From Candidatus Handelsmanbacteria bacterium (GTDB taxonomy: Bacteria > Latescibacterota > UBA2968 > UBA8231), in contig VGJS01000008.1 in the NCBI GenBank assembly GCA_016867395.1, positions 1 to 64,000 of the forward strand: DNA of 64,000 bases, read 5' to 3'. How positions within the stretch are numbered: position 1 is the stretch's first letter; each line of letters begins with the position of its first letter. A program made the position numbers and the translations under genes. Positions 1 through 6,978 of the stretch are shown here, in pieces. A model generated the notes under the pieces. The model ran no database searches. It saw only the letters and a list, made by a program, of their open reading frames with translations, and was not told where the DNA came from.

Positions 1-322
1 CGGTGCGACCAGGCGCTTGCAGGTTGTGCTCCCGCACCTTCGAGGTGCGGATCGCGGCCCAGCGCAGCTCTGCCGAGACTTTGCGGTGACCTTCCCCATG
101 AAAGGGCGAAGTGGCCAGCACCTGGCGAATATGCGCCACCAAGGCCCCATCGCTGCAGGGACCGTTCGGTCCGCGTCGAGCCGGCTGCCCGGCCATCGGC
201 GGCAAGGGCCGCGCCGCAAAACGCCGTTGGGCATACACCGCCGAACGGTTGATCCCCCACACCTGGCAGCCGCGTTGCAGCCCATACATCTTGCCAAGGG
301 AGAGCGAGCAGGCGGTGCTCAT
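1..322 (-). pseudogene. IS3-family transposase OrfB, N-terminal part (runs off the window)
   Basis: The frame opens at an ATG at 322 and stays open to base 1, about 107 codons. Around residues 70-80 it reads LATSPFHGEGHRKV, the conserved entry to the IS3 OrfB integrase region (SPFHGEGHRKVWARLR in relatives), followed by VREHNLQAP, which resembles the usual VLRLMREHGLLAP stretch. The DDE catalytic core would lie beyond the window edge, so completeness cannot be judged. The paired orfA is broken, so the whole element is probably inactive. Confidence 0.6.
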
Positions 323-428
323 GGCTCCGATCTCCCAGCCAAAAAAGGCGGCCACTGGCCTGTCGCTGGACCTGGTGGTGCAACAGTTCATTGGCCATGG
401 TCAACTTGACGATCTTGGCCTGCAGGTC

Positions 429-647
429 TTAGGTCTGCTCCTCCCGAAGGTCGGCCGGACGTTGCTGTAAGGCCTGTTGCCCTCCGCACAGCAAGTCCTC
501 CCGCCACTGGCTCAACCGCGCTGGCACCACCCCATTCTCCCGTGACAGCAAATCCAAGTCCTCGCCCCGAAGAAGACGTAACACCGCCTCTGTTTTGCGC
601 CGCGACGAAAACCGCCTACTCTCGCCATTCCTACTCTTCTTGGTCAT
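429..647 (-). pseudogene. IS3-family transposase OrfA, interrupted by a stop
   Basis: Starting at an ATG at 647 (MTKKSRNGESRRFS), the product has the layout of IS3 OrfA: a basic N-terminus, RRKTEAVLRLLRGEDLD, and a helix-turn-helix-like segment ending SQWREDLL. A TAA at 429-431 stops it at DLREEQT, but the same frame continues for about 25 more codons with DLQAKIVKLTMANELL, the leucine-zipper-like tail found in relatives. The stop therefore replaces a sense codon, most simply CAA (Gln) or CGA (Arg). No programmed frameshift signal was identified. Confidence 0.6.
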
Positions 648-718
648 CAGACAGATTCCTTTCGTGGGAAAAGATAACCCCAAAAGACTGCCCAACATGA
701 CCGTAGGGCGATCCAGTG

Positions 719-904
719 GCGGCCTACCATCTGCAGGGGCAACGGGTGTTGACGCTGGTGCACGGGGTGCAGGAAGCGGGGGTGCACATGCTGGTTTGGG
801 ATGGGCAAGCTGATCAGGGGCGGGATCTGGCCAGCGGGGTGTACCTGTGCCAGCTGCGGGCCGGCACTCAGGTGGAGACGCGCAGGCTCTTGCTGCTGCG
901 GTAG
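719..904 (+). pseudogene. C-terminal scrap of a secreted protein (FlgD-Ig-like domain)
   Basis: About 62 codons reading YHLQGQRVLTLV, then WDGQ, DLASGVYLCQLRAG and a final RRLLLLR. This matches the second half of the FlgD-Ig-like C-terminal domain common on extracellular proteins of FCB-group bacteria. The usual N-terminal half (NYPNPFNP...) is missing, and the frame begins exactly where the IS3 remnant ends. I read it as the tail of a gene destroyed by the insertion. It has no plausible start codon of its own. Confidence 0.55.
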
Positions 905-1165
905 CCGGGAAACGAGAGTCCGTAAATCATGAAGTGCCTTACTTTCCGAAAAAAGCAGGACTTACAATGCTCGTTTGCCCGTTTCTTTCGTGACATCTAC
1001 CGCAGTTCCCATTCTGGAAGTTCGCATGAGGCTGAAAAGAGCAGGTGCTTAAAGGAGCAGCAAAAAGTAGGCGTATTAGCTGCTCAAACCCCGTTTCGTG
1101 ATCCACTGAGAATAGACGGTGGGGACTATGGAGATCTCTCTCGCCCCGCCCCGCACAACCCCGAA

Positions 1166-2080
1166 CTAGCGGGATAGTTCAGGGGATACCCCTCTCCCGA
1201 TGCGGCTCCCGGTTTTTACATGCACCTCCAGCCCCTGGGCGCTGTCGCGGAGCAGGTCTTCGTCGAAGACCACCCGGCCCGGTTCGAAGAAGAGCACCAG
1301 GGTCGAGCCCCCAAATTGGAAGTAGCCTTTTTCCTGGCCGCGGGCCACCGGGCCGGGGGCATAGGTCTGCACCATGCTGCCCACCGCAAAGGCCCCCACC
1401 TCCACGTACGCCACCCGCCCGAAATGGTCTGCGTCGAGGACGGTGAGCATTCGCCGGTTGAGGGCGAAGATGCGCGGCACCCGCTCCAGGGCGAGGGGAT
1501 TCACCGAGTGGTAGAGTCCCGCGAGCAGACGGCTGGACCCGGCCCGACCGCTGTCGGGGAAGTGGTAGCGGTGGTAGTCGTAGGGGGCCAGGCGCACCAC
1601 CAGGGCCGCCCCACCGGCATAGGGGCGGGCCTCTTCCCCGGAGCCGAGGATCCGGGCCACCGGGACCAGGGCCCCTTTCACCGGCAGGAGGGTGTGTTCC
1701 CCCAGGCAGGGGCAGACCAGCACTTTGCCGTCGGCCGGGGCGCACAGCACCTCGGGAGCCTGGGCAAAGGGACGGGCCTCAGGCTTAAGACGGCGCGAGA
1801 AGAAGGCGTTGAAGCTGGCGTACTGGTCGGGGGGAAACTCGACCTCGTCCAGGTCGATGATGAAGCGGGCGGCGAAGGGGGCGATCCGGCGGCGGCTGGC
1901 GGGCCGCTCCTGCCACCAGCCGTAGAGGTGGCAGAAGGAGGCGCGGCGGGCGCAGAAGAGGGTCAGCAGGAAGCCGAGCCGGGTCTGGTAGAACCAGCGC
2001 AGGGCTCCCTCGGCGGGGATGGACTCCGGGACCAGCCCTCCGCTCTGCCGGTCGCGGAAGTGGATGCGCTTTAGGCCCAC
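1166..2080 (-). CDS. psd: Phosphatidylserine decarboxylase proenzyme
   Basis: Decarboxylates phosphatidylserine to phosphatidylethanolamine at the inner membrane. The 304-residue protein shows the family blocks in order: FNAFFSRRLKPEARP (about 88-102), CAPADGKV, DYHRYHFP (about 168-175), NRR, and the C-terminal FGGST (about 254-258). There the proenzyme should self-cleave between Gly and Ser to form the pyruvoyl cofactor. The GGST form and overall layout resemble the shorter, Psd2-like class. Translation starts at a GTG at 2080 that lies inside the last codons of the upstream dioxygenase gene (10-base overlap), so the two are probably co-transcribed and translationally coupled. The stop is TAG, which shows that TAG is a genuine stop codon in this genome. 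Confidence 0.93.
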   Translation of the reverse strand: MGLKRIHFRDRQSGGLVPESIPAEGALRWFYQTRLGFLLTLFCARRASFCHLYGWWQERPASRRRIAPFAARFIIDLDEVEFPPDQYASFNAFFSRRLKPEARPFAQAPEVLCAPADGKVLVCPCLGEHTLLPVKGALVPVARILGSGEEARPYAGGAALVVRLAPYDYHRYHFPDSGRAGSSRLLAGLYHSVNPLALERVPRIFALNRRMLTVLDADHFGRVAYVEVGAFAVGSMVQTYAPGPVARGQEKGYFQFGGSTLVLFFEPGRVVFDEDLLRDSAQGLEVHVKTGSRIGRGVSPELSR

Positions 2081-2853
2081 TGCTCGCAGCCGCGGAAAGG
2101 CAGGTGCCTTCCCTTCACGTAGCGGGGCCAGGGCAGGTAGGTGTTGATGCCGGGCACTGCCTTACCGCGCAGCAGGAAGGCGCTGGGCCACTGCTTCTCG
2201 GCGCAGATGCGGGTGGAGGTGGGGATGTAGCGGATGGTCAGGCCGCAGCGGCGCATGCCCGAGGTGTTGGCGTTGGACCCGTGGATGACGTTGGGATGGT
2301 GCACCGAGACGTCGCCGGCCATGAGCACCAGGTCCACGGCTCTGGACTCATCAACCAGCGTGGTGTCCATGGTGGAACTAAGCACGTTGGCCACGTCGGT
2401 CTTGCTCTGGAGCTTTTGCAGGTTCATGTCCTGGGTGCCAGGGATGACCCGCATGCAGCCGTTCTCGGGGGTGGAGTTGTCCACCGCCAGCCACAGGGTC
2501 ACCACCTGCATGGGCTCCAGGGGCCAGTAGGAGCCGTCCTGGTGCCACAGCACCGGCATCCCGTCCCCGGGGGGCTTGCTGAGGTAGTGGGAGGCGAAGA
2601 GGGCGAGGTCCGGGCCGACATACTGGGCGGCGACGTCAAGCAGGCGGTCGTCGCTGATCAGGCGCACCCAGAAGGGGTCGTCGGTCATCAGATTGTGGCC
2701 CAGCCGCTCGGGCCGCAGGTCGGGGTGGTGCTGTGCCAACCATTCCACGTGCCGGCCGGCTTCTTCGACCAGGCCGGGGTCCAGCACCTGGCGGTACACG
2801 GTGTACCCGTCGCGGTCGAACTGCTGGCGATGTTCCTGGGAGGGGGTGCTCAT
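2071..2853 (-). CDS. Phytanoyl-CoA dioxygenase (PhyH) family protein
   Basis: Non-haem Fe(II)/2-oxoglutarate-dependent oxygenase of about 260 residues. The double-stranded beta-helix iron ligands are visible: the HxD pair in LWHQDGSYW (about 115-123) and a distal His in HHPNVIHGS (about 187-195). An Arg for 2-oxoglutarate probably lies in GLTIRYIP. The segment ENGCMRVIPGTQ is typical of PhyH. I chose the ATG at 2853 because AGGAG stands six bases upstream; an ATG seven codons earlier has no such site. The substrate is unknown. Physical coupling to psd suggests a lipid or headgroup substrate, but that is inference. Confidence 0.9.
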   Translation of the reverse strand: MSTPSQEHRQQFDRDGYTVYRQVLDPGLVEEAGRHVEWLAQHHPDLRPERLGHNLMTDDPFWVRLISDDRLLDVAAQYVGPDLALFASHYLSKPPGDGMPVLWHQDGSYWPLEPMQVVTLWLAVDNSTPENGCMRVIPGTQDMNLQKLQSKTDVANVLSSTMDTTLVDESRAVDLVLMAGDVSVHHPNVIHGSNANTSGMRRCGLTIRYIPTSTRICAEKQWPSAFLLRGKAVPGINTYLPWPRYVKGRHLPFRGCEQWA

Positions 2854-2937
2854 CGGCGCTCCTGTGCTTGGCATCGGGAGGGGGACAGGTTATTATTGTA
2901 ACTGGCTGACCAGCCCCTCATCCGAAAGGGAGAATTC

Positions 2938-3690
2938 ATGTGTAGAGCAATTAAGTACCTGCTGCTGTTGTTGGCAACCCAGTTGATCCTCTCCGGTACC
3001 ACCCAGGCGCAGTTGAGCCGGGCCTGGGCCGAGAAGGAGAGTGTTAAGTGGTATTTCCAGTTCGGGGCCGGCCAGATGGACACCGGCGACCTGAACACCG
3101 TGCTGGAGCGGGCCGGGTACTCGGTGGTCACCCGCTCGCCACTCAGCGACATGGACGACAGTTTCATCTCCTTTGGCCTGGCTTCCCACGGGGTGGTCAA
3201 TGGGGTGCTGCTGGGCTGGGAACTCAACGGCCTCACCAGCCGCGAGACCACCAATGCCGCCAACACCTACCGGGTCACCTTGGGAGGCGGCTACGGCTTC
3301 GTCAATGTGGGGTACCTGGCCTACTCGATGGAGGGCCTGGACATCTATCCCATGATCGGCATCGGCGCGGGAGGGGTGCATCTCAAGATGACCTCGCGCC
3401 GCACCCTCTCCTTCGCCCAGGTGGTGGCCGACCCTGACCAGGGGGTGGAACTGAACACCGGCGGCTTCCTGCTCAATCCGGCCCTGGGCCTGGACTACAT
3501 GCTCAGCCTCAGCGGCGACGAGAAGCGCGAGAGCGGAGTGGTCTTTGGCCTGCGCGTGGGCTACGTGCTCTCGCCCCTGACCGGGGCCTGGAAGATGGAT
3601 CAGACCGACGTGGCCGGCGGGCCCCAGGCCAGCGCGGCCGGGCCCTACGTGCGCCTGAGCGTGGGACTGGGGAGTCGCAAGAGTTACTGA
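2938..3690 (+). CDS. Secreted beta-rich protein, probably outer-membrane barrel
   Basis: A 250-residue protein with a signal peptide (basic MCRAIKY, hydrophobic LLLLLATQLILSG, then TTQAQ). It is preceded by AAGGGAG eight bases before the ATG. The body alternates hydrophobic and polar residues and is rich in Gly and aromatics. It ends YVRLSVGLGSRKSY, resembling the terminal strand of an outer-membrane beta barrel. I do not recognise a named family. Its 3' end overlaps the convergent CBM9-like gene by seven bases. Divergent transcription from the dioxygenase/psd pair leaves about 85 bases for promoters. Confidence 0.75.
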   Translation: MCRAIKYLLLLLATQLILSGTTQAQLSRAWAEKESVKWYFQFGAGQMDTGDLNTVLERAGYSVVTRSPLSDMDDSFISFGLASHGVVNGVLLGWELNGLTSRETTNAANTYRVTLGGGYGFVNVGYLAYSMEGLDIYPMIGIGAGGVHLKMTSRRTLSFAQVVADPDQGVELNTGGFLLNPALGLDYMLSLSGDEKRESGVVFGLRVGYVLSPLTGAWKMDQTDVAGGPQASAAGPYVRLSVGLGSRKSY

Positions 3691-4565
3691 CCCACCACCT
3701 GGGTGGAGAAGTGGATGTAGGGGAAGCACTCGGGAATATGGGAGTCCCAGGCGCCGTGGGGACTCCAGGCCCAGCCGCCGGAGTCGTCAGCGGGAGGCGC
3801 TTCTTTGTATATGTTGAAGCGCGAGAAGTCCATGCGCCACACGTCCCCCTCCCTGGGGGGCAAGGCGCGGCCGTCGCCGCGGGCGATGGTCTTCATGCCG
3901 GCCCAGGGGAAAGCCAGCTCCACAGTCCAGCCCCGGTCCCGGTCGCTTAAATCGTTGATAGTCCCATCCACCTGCACCGCGGTTTTGAGGCCGGGGAAGT
4001 CCCAGTTCCAGAACCCGGTGCGCGAGCCACGCGGGTGGTTGGTGAAGCCCACCCCGGGAAAATCCTTGGCCTGGGGATGGCGGCGGTCGAACTCGGGCAG
4101 CTTGTCGTAGCCCTTCTTCTCGTACGCCTCGTCCCACAGGAAATAGACCTCGTAGATGGTGCCGTAGGCGTTGATCTCGAACTCGTAGTACCCGTCGGCC
4201 CCGGCGATAAAACACTCGACGTCGTTGTTGGTGTAGATGTGGTCATCGCGGTTCTTCAGCGTGGCCTGCACGTCGGGCTCCTCCACCCAATAACCCACGT
4301 AGAGATACTGGTCGTCCCACAGTACCGCGGCGCGGGTATCGTGCAGGGCGCGCCGGCCGGTGATCAGGTCGGAGAAGCGGGGCGAGCGGGCGGCCGCCTG
4401 CCAGGAGGGTTCGTCGAGGTGGCCATCGACGCTGATGGGGCCGGCGGCGCGCAGGGCGGTGTAGTGGGCGATCTTTTCTTCGGGCCAGGGAAAGGCAGAG
4501 GGTTTGGCGTCGGCGTTCATGGCGATGAGTATACCGATCAGACAGGTGAGGGGCAGAGGTTTCAA
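3684..4565 (-). CDS. Secreted carbohydrate-binding family 9-like protein
   Basis: A CBM9-type beta-sandwich protein of the kind that binds sugars or sits on oxidoreductases. Diagnostic pieces are ISVDGHLDEPSWQAA (about 45-60), AVLWDDQYLYVGYWVEEPDV, DDHIYTNNDVECFI, EFEINAYGTIYEVYF and GWTVELAFPWAGM. I favour a TTG start at 4565, which overlaps the stop of the upstream gene (TTGA) and supplies a good signal peptide (KPLPLTCLIGILIA). The internal ATG at 4520 would remove that peptide. The first part of any longer frame upstream is only a shadow of the cytochrome-like gene. Translational coupling to that lipoprotein suggests a joint extracytoplasmic role. Confidence 0.8.
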   Translation of the reverse strand: MKPLPLTCLIGILIAMNADAKPSAFPWPEEKIAHYTALRAAGPISVDGHLDEPSWQAAARSPRFSDLITGRRALHDTRAAVLWDDQYLYVGYWVEEPDVQATLKNRDDHIYTNNDVECFIAGADGYYEFEINAYGTIYEVYFLWDEAYEKKGYDKLPEFDRRHPQAKDFPGVGFTNHPRGSRTGFWNWDFPGLKTAVQVDGTINDLSDRDRGWTVELAFPWAGMKTIARGDGRALPPREGDVWRMDFSRFNIYKEAPPADDSGGWAWSPHGAWDSHIPECFPYIHFSTQVVGQ

Positions 4566-5014
4566 AGGGGCGCGCCGACGGCAATCCAGGCGCGGATTTT
4601 CTCGATCTGGGCGGCGCTCAGGGTGCCACCCAGGGGCATCTGGGCCCCGCGGATGCCGGCATCGCCGCGCACCTTTTGCAGCAGATAGGAGCCCTCGGGG
4701 TTGCCCGGATCGACCCGCTTCCTGCCGCTGGTGGGGCTGGTCACGCCGATGATCTGGCCGGCGATGCGGTCGGCAATTAGGGAGAGGCCGGCCGAGGGGT
4801 TGGCCCCGCCGTGACAGCCGGCAAAGGCGCAGTTGGGGGTGAAGATCTCGCGGCTCAGTTCCGCCAGGGTGGGGGCGCTGGGCGGCGGGGTGGTGGTGTC
4901 GGGCGAGGCTTGGGCCAGGGGCGGGGTGCCGTCGGGGCCCAGGGTGGTGCCATCGCCCGAACAACCCAGGAAGGCTAGGACAAAAACGCAGAACACCGGC
5001 ATGCACTGCAGCAT
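4562..5014 (-). CDS. Cytochrome-c-like lipoprotein
   Basis: A 150-residue lipoprotein: hydrophobic signal with lipobox LAFLGC (Cys18), a Pro/Thr-rich linker (about 25-50), then a domain with IFTPNCAFAGCHGG. The Cys-x4-Cys-His motif is the form seen in many planctomycete-type and related c-type cytochrome domains, and MPLGG supplies a candidate distal Met ligand. The domain ends AQIEKIRAWIAVGAP, the usual closing helix. The ATG at 5014 has AGGAG six bases upstream. Its stop overlaps the TTG start of the CBM9-like gene. Haem attachment is inferred from the motif only. Confidence 0.8.
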   Translation of the reverse strand: MLQCMPVFCVFVLAFLGCSGDGTTLGPDGTPPLAQASPDTTTPPPSAPTLAELSREIFTPNCAFAGCHGGANPSAGLSLIADRIAGQIIGVTSPTSGRKRVDPGNPEGSYLLQKVRGDAGIRGAQMPLGGTLSAAQIEKIRAWIAVGAPL

Positions 5015-5050
5015 GGGCAGCTCCTTCTGGTCGAAGCTATCTGATAGATG

Positions 5051-5177
5051 GCGCCGGGGAGCGACCCATTCCGGCCTTTCTCAAGGCGCGGACTTGCCGC
5101 CCTGCTCGCTCATCGTTCCGCTCTCCCCTCACCGTTTCTGCCCTAAGAAATGCCTCCAGGGTCATCTCCCCGCCGCA
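5051..5177. repeat. Intergenic repeat with imperfect terminal inverted repeats, copy A (127 bp)
   Basis: Begins GCGCCGGGGAGCGACCC and ends GGGTCATCTCCCCGCCGCA. The two ends are imperfect inverted repeats over about 30 bases. The same ends, with different interiors, occur at 61522-61667 and, more diverged, at 63828-64000. It lies upstream of the cytochrome-like lipoprotein gene and contains no open frame. The form suggests a MITE-like or REP/BIME-like mobile hairpin element. Confidence 0.65.
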
Positions 5178-5220
5178 GGGCATTCTGAAAAGTATCCGCT
5201 CCGGGCCAGCGGGTCAATGC

Positions 5221-6183
5221 TCAGGGGGTTGCAGGGGCGGGGACCCAGCCGCGCTGGGGGGAGGGGGGGCGCAACTTCTCGTAGCGCTGGCGGAGTTGGT
5301 CGAAATCCTCCCAGCGGCGCACCACCTTTGCGGGGTGCAGGGCGCTTTGGACCACGAAGTCGGCCTCGGGGGGATAACAGGCCTGCTTGAGGACCGGGAT
5401 GGCGGGGTCGAAGTCCTCGGGGAGCTGGCCGGCGTTGTTGGGCACCTCGGCAGACTGGTAGCGAGCGTCCAGGCTCCAGCGCACCACGTCGGCGTGGTGG
5501 GGCAGGGAGCGGTGGGGGGTGCAGTTGGTCAAAAAGAGGCAGCCACCCGTGGGCACGGGCACGTCGAGCCAGTTCTGGGCGGGCAGGTCCGGGTCGAGGA
5601 TGACCAGGTACCCGCCCGGCCCGTGGGTGTGATGGCGGAAGACGCCCTGGCGATGTGCCCTGGGCAGCACCTGGAGACAGCCGGTCTCGACGGTGGCGTC
5701 CACCAGGGGAATCCAGCAGGTCAGCACCAGGCTCTGGTCGCAGTGGGGGGCGAAGTACCCCGAGTCCTGGTGCCAGGGCACCACCCCGCGCACCTGGCCG
5801 GGGATCTTGGGCCGGATGCGGTAGACCGAGGAGCCGACGATCTCGGGGCCGATGAAGGACTCCACCGCCTGCAAAAGCGCCGGGTGTATGATCAGCTCGA
5901 AGAGGGCCCTGCCGCTGTGCCCGCCGCCGCCCCGGCCGGTGATGGCCTTGAGGATCTCCTCGCCCACCTCGGCGTGCAGGCGGCTAAGGCGCCGCTCGAA
6001 AGGCTCTTCCTCGTAGAGCCGGCTGAGCCGGCCCTCGGCGTTTAGGCGCAGGGCCTCGCGGTGGACCAACTCGGTCAGTTCGGCGCGCAGGGGCTCCAGG
6101 GCTGCGGGGGGGAAAAGGTCGGGCACAATCAGGTACCCTTCGCGGTGGAAGAACTCCAACTGCACGGGGTCGAGCCGGCTCAC
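5221..6183 (-). CDS. Phytanoyl-CoA dioxygenase (PhyH) family protein
   Basis: A second Fe(II)/2-oxoglutarate dioxygenase, about 320 residues. Iron ligands are the HxD pair in VPWHQDSGYFAPH and the distal His in NCTPHRSLPH, followed by VVRWSLDARYQ carrying the probable 2-oxoglutarate Arg. ETGCLQVLPRAHR is the PhyH signature turn. The start is a GTG at 6183 whose last bases form the TGA stop of the TerC gene (GTGA), with GGAG about eight bases upstream. The longer open frame beyond it is a shadow of terC. It is the last gene of the 13.7-5.2 kb minus-strand run. Substrate unknown; it is larger than and not closely similar to the 2.1-2.9 kb paralogue. Confidence 0.9.
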   Translation of the reverse strand: MSRLDPVQLEFFHREGYLIVPDLFPPAALEPLRAELTELVHREALRLNAEGRLSRLYEEEPFERRLSRLHAEVGEEILKAITGRGGGGHSGRALFELIIHPALLQAVESFIGPEIVGSSVYRIRPKIPGQVRGVVPWHQDSGYFAPHCDQSLVLTCWIPLVDATVETGCLQVLPRAHRQGVFRHHTHGPGGYLVILDPDLPAQNWLDVPVPTGGCLFLTNCTPHRSLPHHADVVRWSLDARYQSAEVPNNAGQLPEDFDPAIPVLKQACYPPEADFVVQSALHPAKVVRRWEDFDQLRQRYEKLRPPSPQRGWVPAPATP

Positions 6184-6953
6184 GGCTGTTTCTCCGGGGC
6201 GGGTGGGTCCTCGCCGGGGGCGTGGGGATGGCGCAACTGCACCGGGTCGGCCCCGCGCCGCCGCATTTTCAGGTTGAGCATCTCGACACACACCGAGAAG
6301 GCCATGGCAAAGTAGATGTAGCCTTTGGGAATATGCAAATCGAAGCTCTCGCCCACCAGGGCCAGGCCCACCAGCAGCAGAAAGCTGAGGGCCAGCATCT
6401 TAATGGTGGGGTGGCGCTCGACGAAGGCGCTGATGGAGCCGGCGAAGACCATCATGAAAATCACGGCGATGACTACCGCCGCCACCATCACCCCCAACTG
6501 GTTGGCCAGGCCGATGGCGGTGATCACCGAGTCAAGGGAAAAGATGATGTCCAAGAGCATGATCTGAAATACCACCCCGGCAAAGGAGGCAAGGGCCCGC
6601 CCGCTGCCCTGGTGGGTGGCCCCCTCCAGGCTTTCGTGGATCTCGATGGTGCTTTTTGCCAGCAGGAAGAGCCCCCCCACCAGCAGGATCAGGTCGCGGC
6701 CCGAGATCTCCTGGGACATCGCGGTGAAGAGGGGCTCGGTAAGCTGCATGATCCAGGTGAGGGAGCCCAGCAGGAGCAGGCGGGTGATCAGGGCCATGGC
6801 CAGGCCCAGAGAGCGGGCCCGCTGCTGCTGGTGGGCGGGCAGCCGGCCCGCGAGGATGGCGATGAAGATGACGTTGTCAATGCCCAGGACGATTTCCAGG
6901 GCAGTGAGGGTGGCCAGGGCCACCCAGGTCTGCGGGTCCGAAAGCCACTCCAC
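6180..6953 (-). CDS. TerC family integral membrane protein
   Basis: About 257 residues with seven or so hydrophobic segments. TerC hallmarks are LEIVLGIDNVIFIAIL near the N-terminus and the second acidic motif LDIIFSLDSVITAIG mid-protein. These Asp/Asn residues are thought to bind metal in the family, whose members are implicated in manganese or other metal export. I chose the GTG at 6953 because AGGAG lies eight bases upstream. A TTG at 6989 is also possible but would overlap the preceding gene. A second, more Alx-like TerC occurs at 58561. The C-terminus is hydrophilic and Pro-rich. Confidence 0.88.
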   Translation of the reverse strand: MEWLSDPQTWVALATLTALEIVLGIDNVIFIAILAGRLPAHQQQRARSLGLAMALITRLLLLGSLTWIMQLTEPLFTAMSQEISGRDLILLVGGLFLLAKSTIEIHESLEGATHQGSGRALASFAGVVFQIMLLDIIFSLDSVITAIGLANQLGVMVAAVVIAVIFMMVFAGSISAFVERHPTIKMLALSFLLLVGLALVGESFDLHIPKGYIYFAMAFSVCVEMLNLKMRRRGADPVQLRHPHAPGEDPPAPEKQP

Positions 6954-6978
6954 GGGCGGAACTCCTGAAGTATAGAGG

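Larger units (their letters stand above)
1..715 (-). mobile_element. Decayed IS3-family insertion sequence, cut by the window edge
   Basis: Two consecutive minus-strand reading frames match the orfA/orfB organisation of IS3-family elements: a small helix-turn-helix orfA and an overlapping-frame orfB with the HGEGHRK signature. The orfA frame carries an in-frame TAA. The right boundary is placed near 700-715 because coding of an unrelated secreted-protein tail begins there. I could not identify a clear terminal inverted repeat. The element appears to have truncated the gene whose last 60 codons survive at 719-904. Confidence 0.6.

Noticed and set aside
929..1177. Open frame of 82 codons between the FlgD-Ig scrap and psd
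   Set aside because: No domain, composition unlike coding, and it overlaps the psd stop; treated as non-coding.
4566..5006. CBM9-like protein extended to a start near 5006
   Set aside because: The extra codons are an out-of-frame shadow of the cytochrome-like lipoprotein gene; the TTG at 4565 gives a proper signal peptide.
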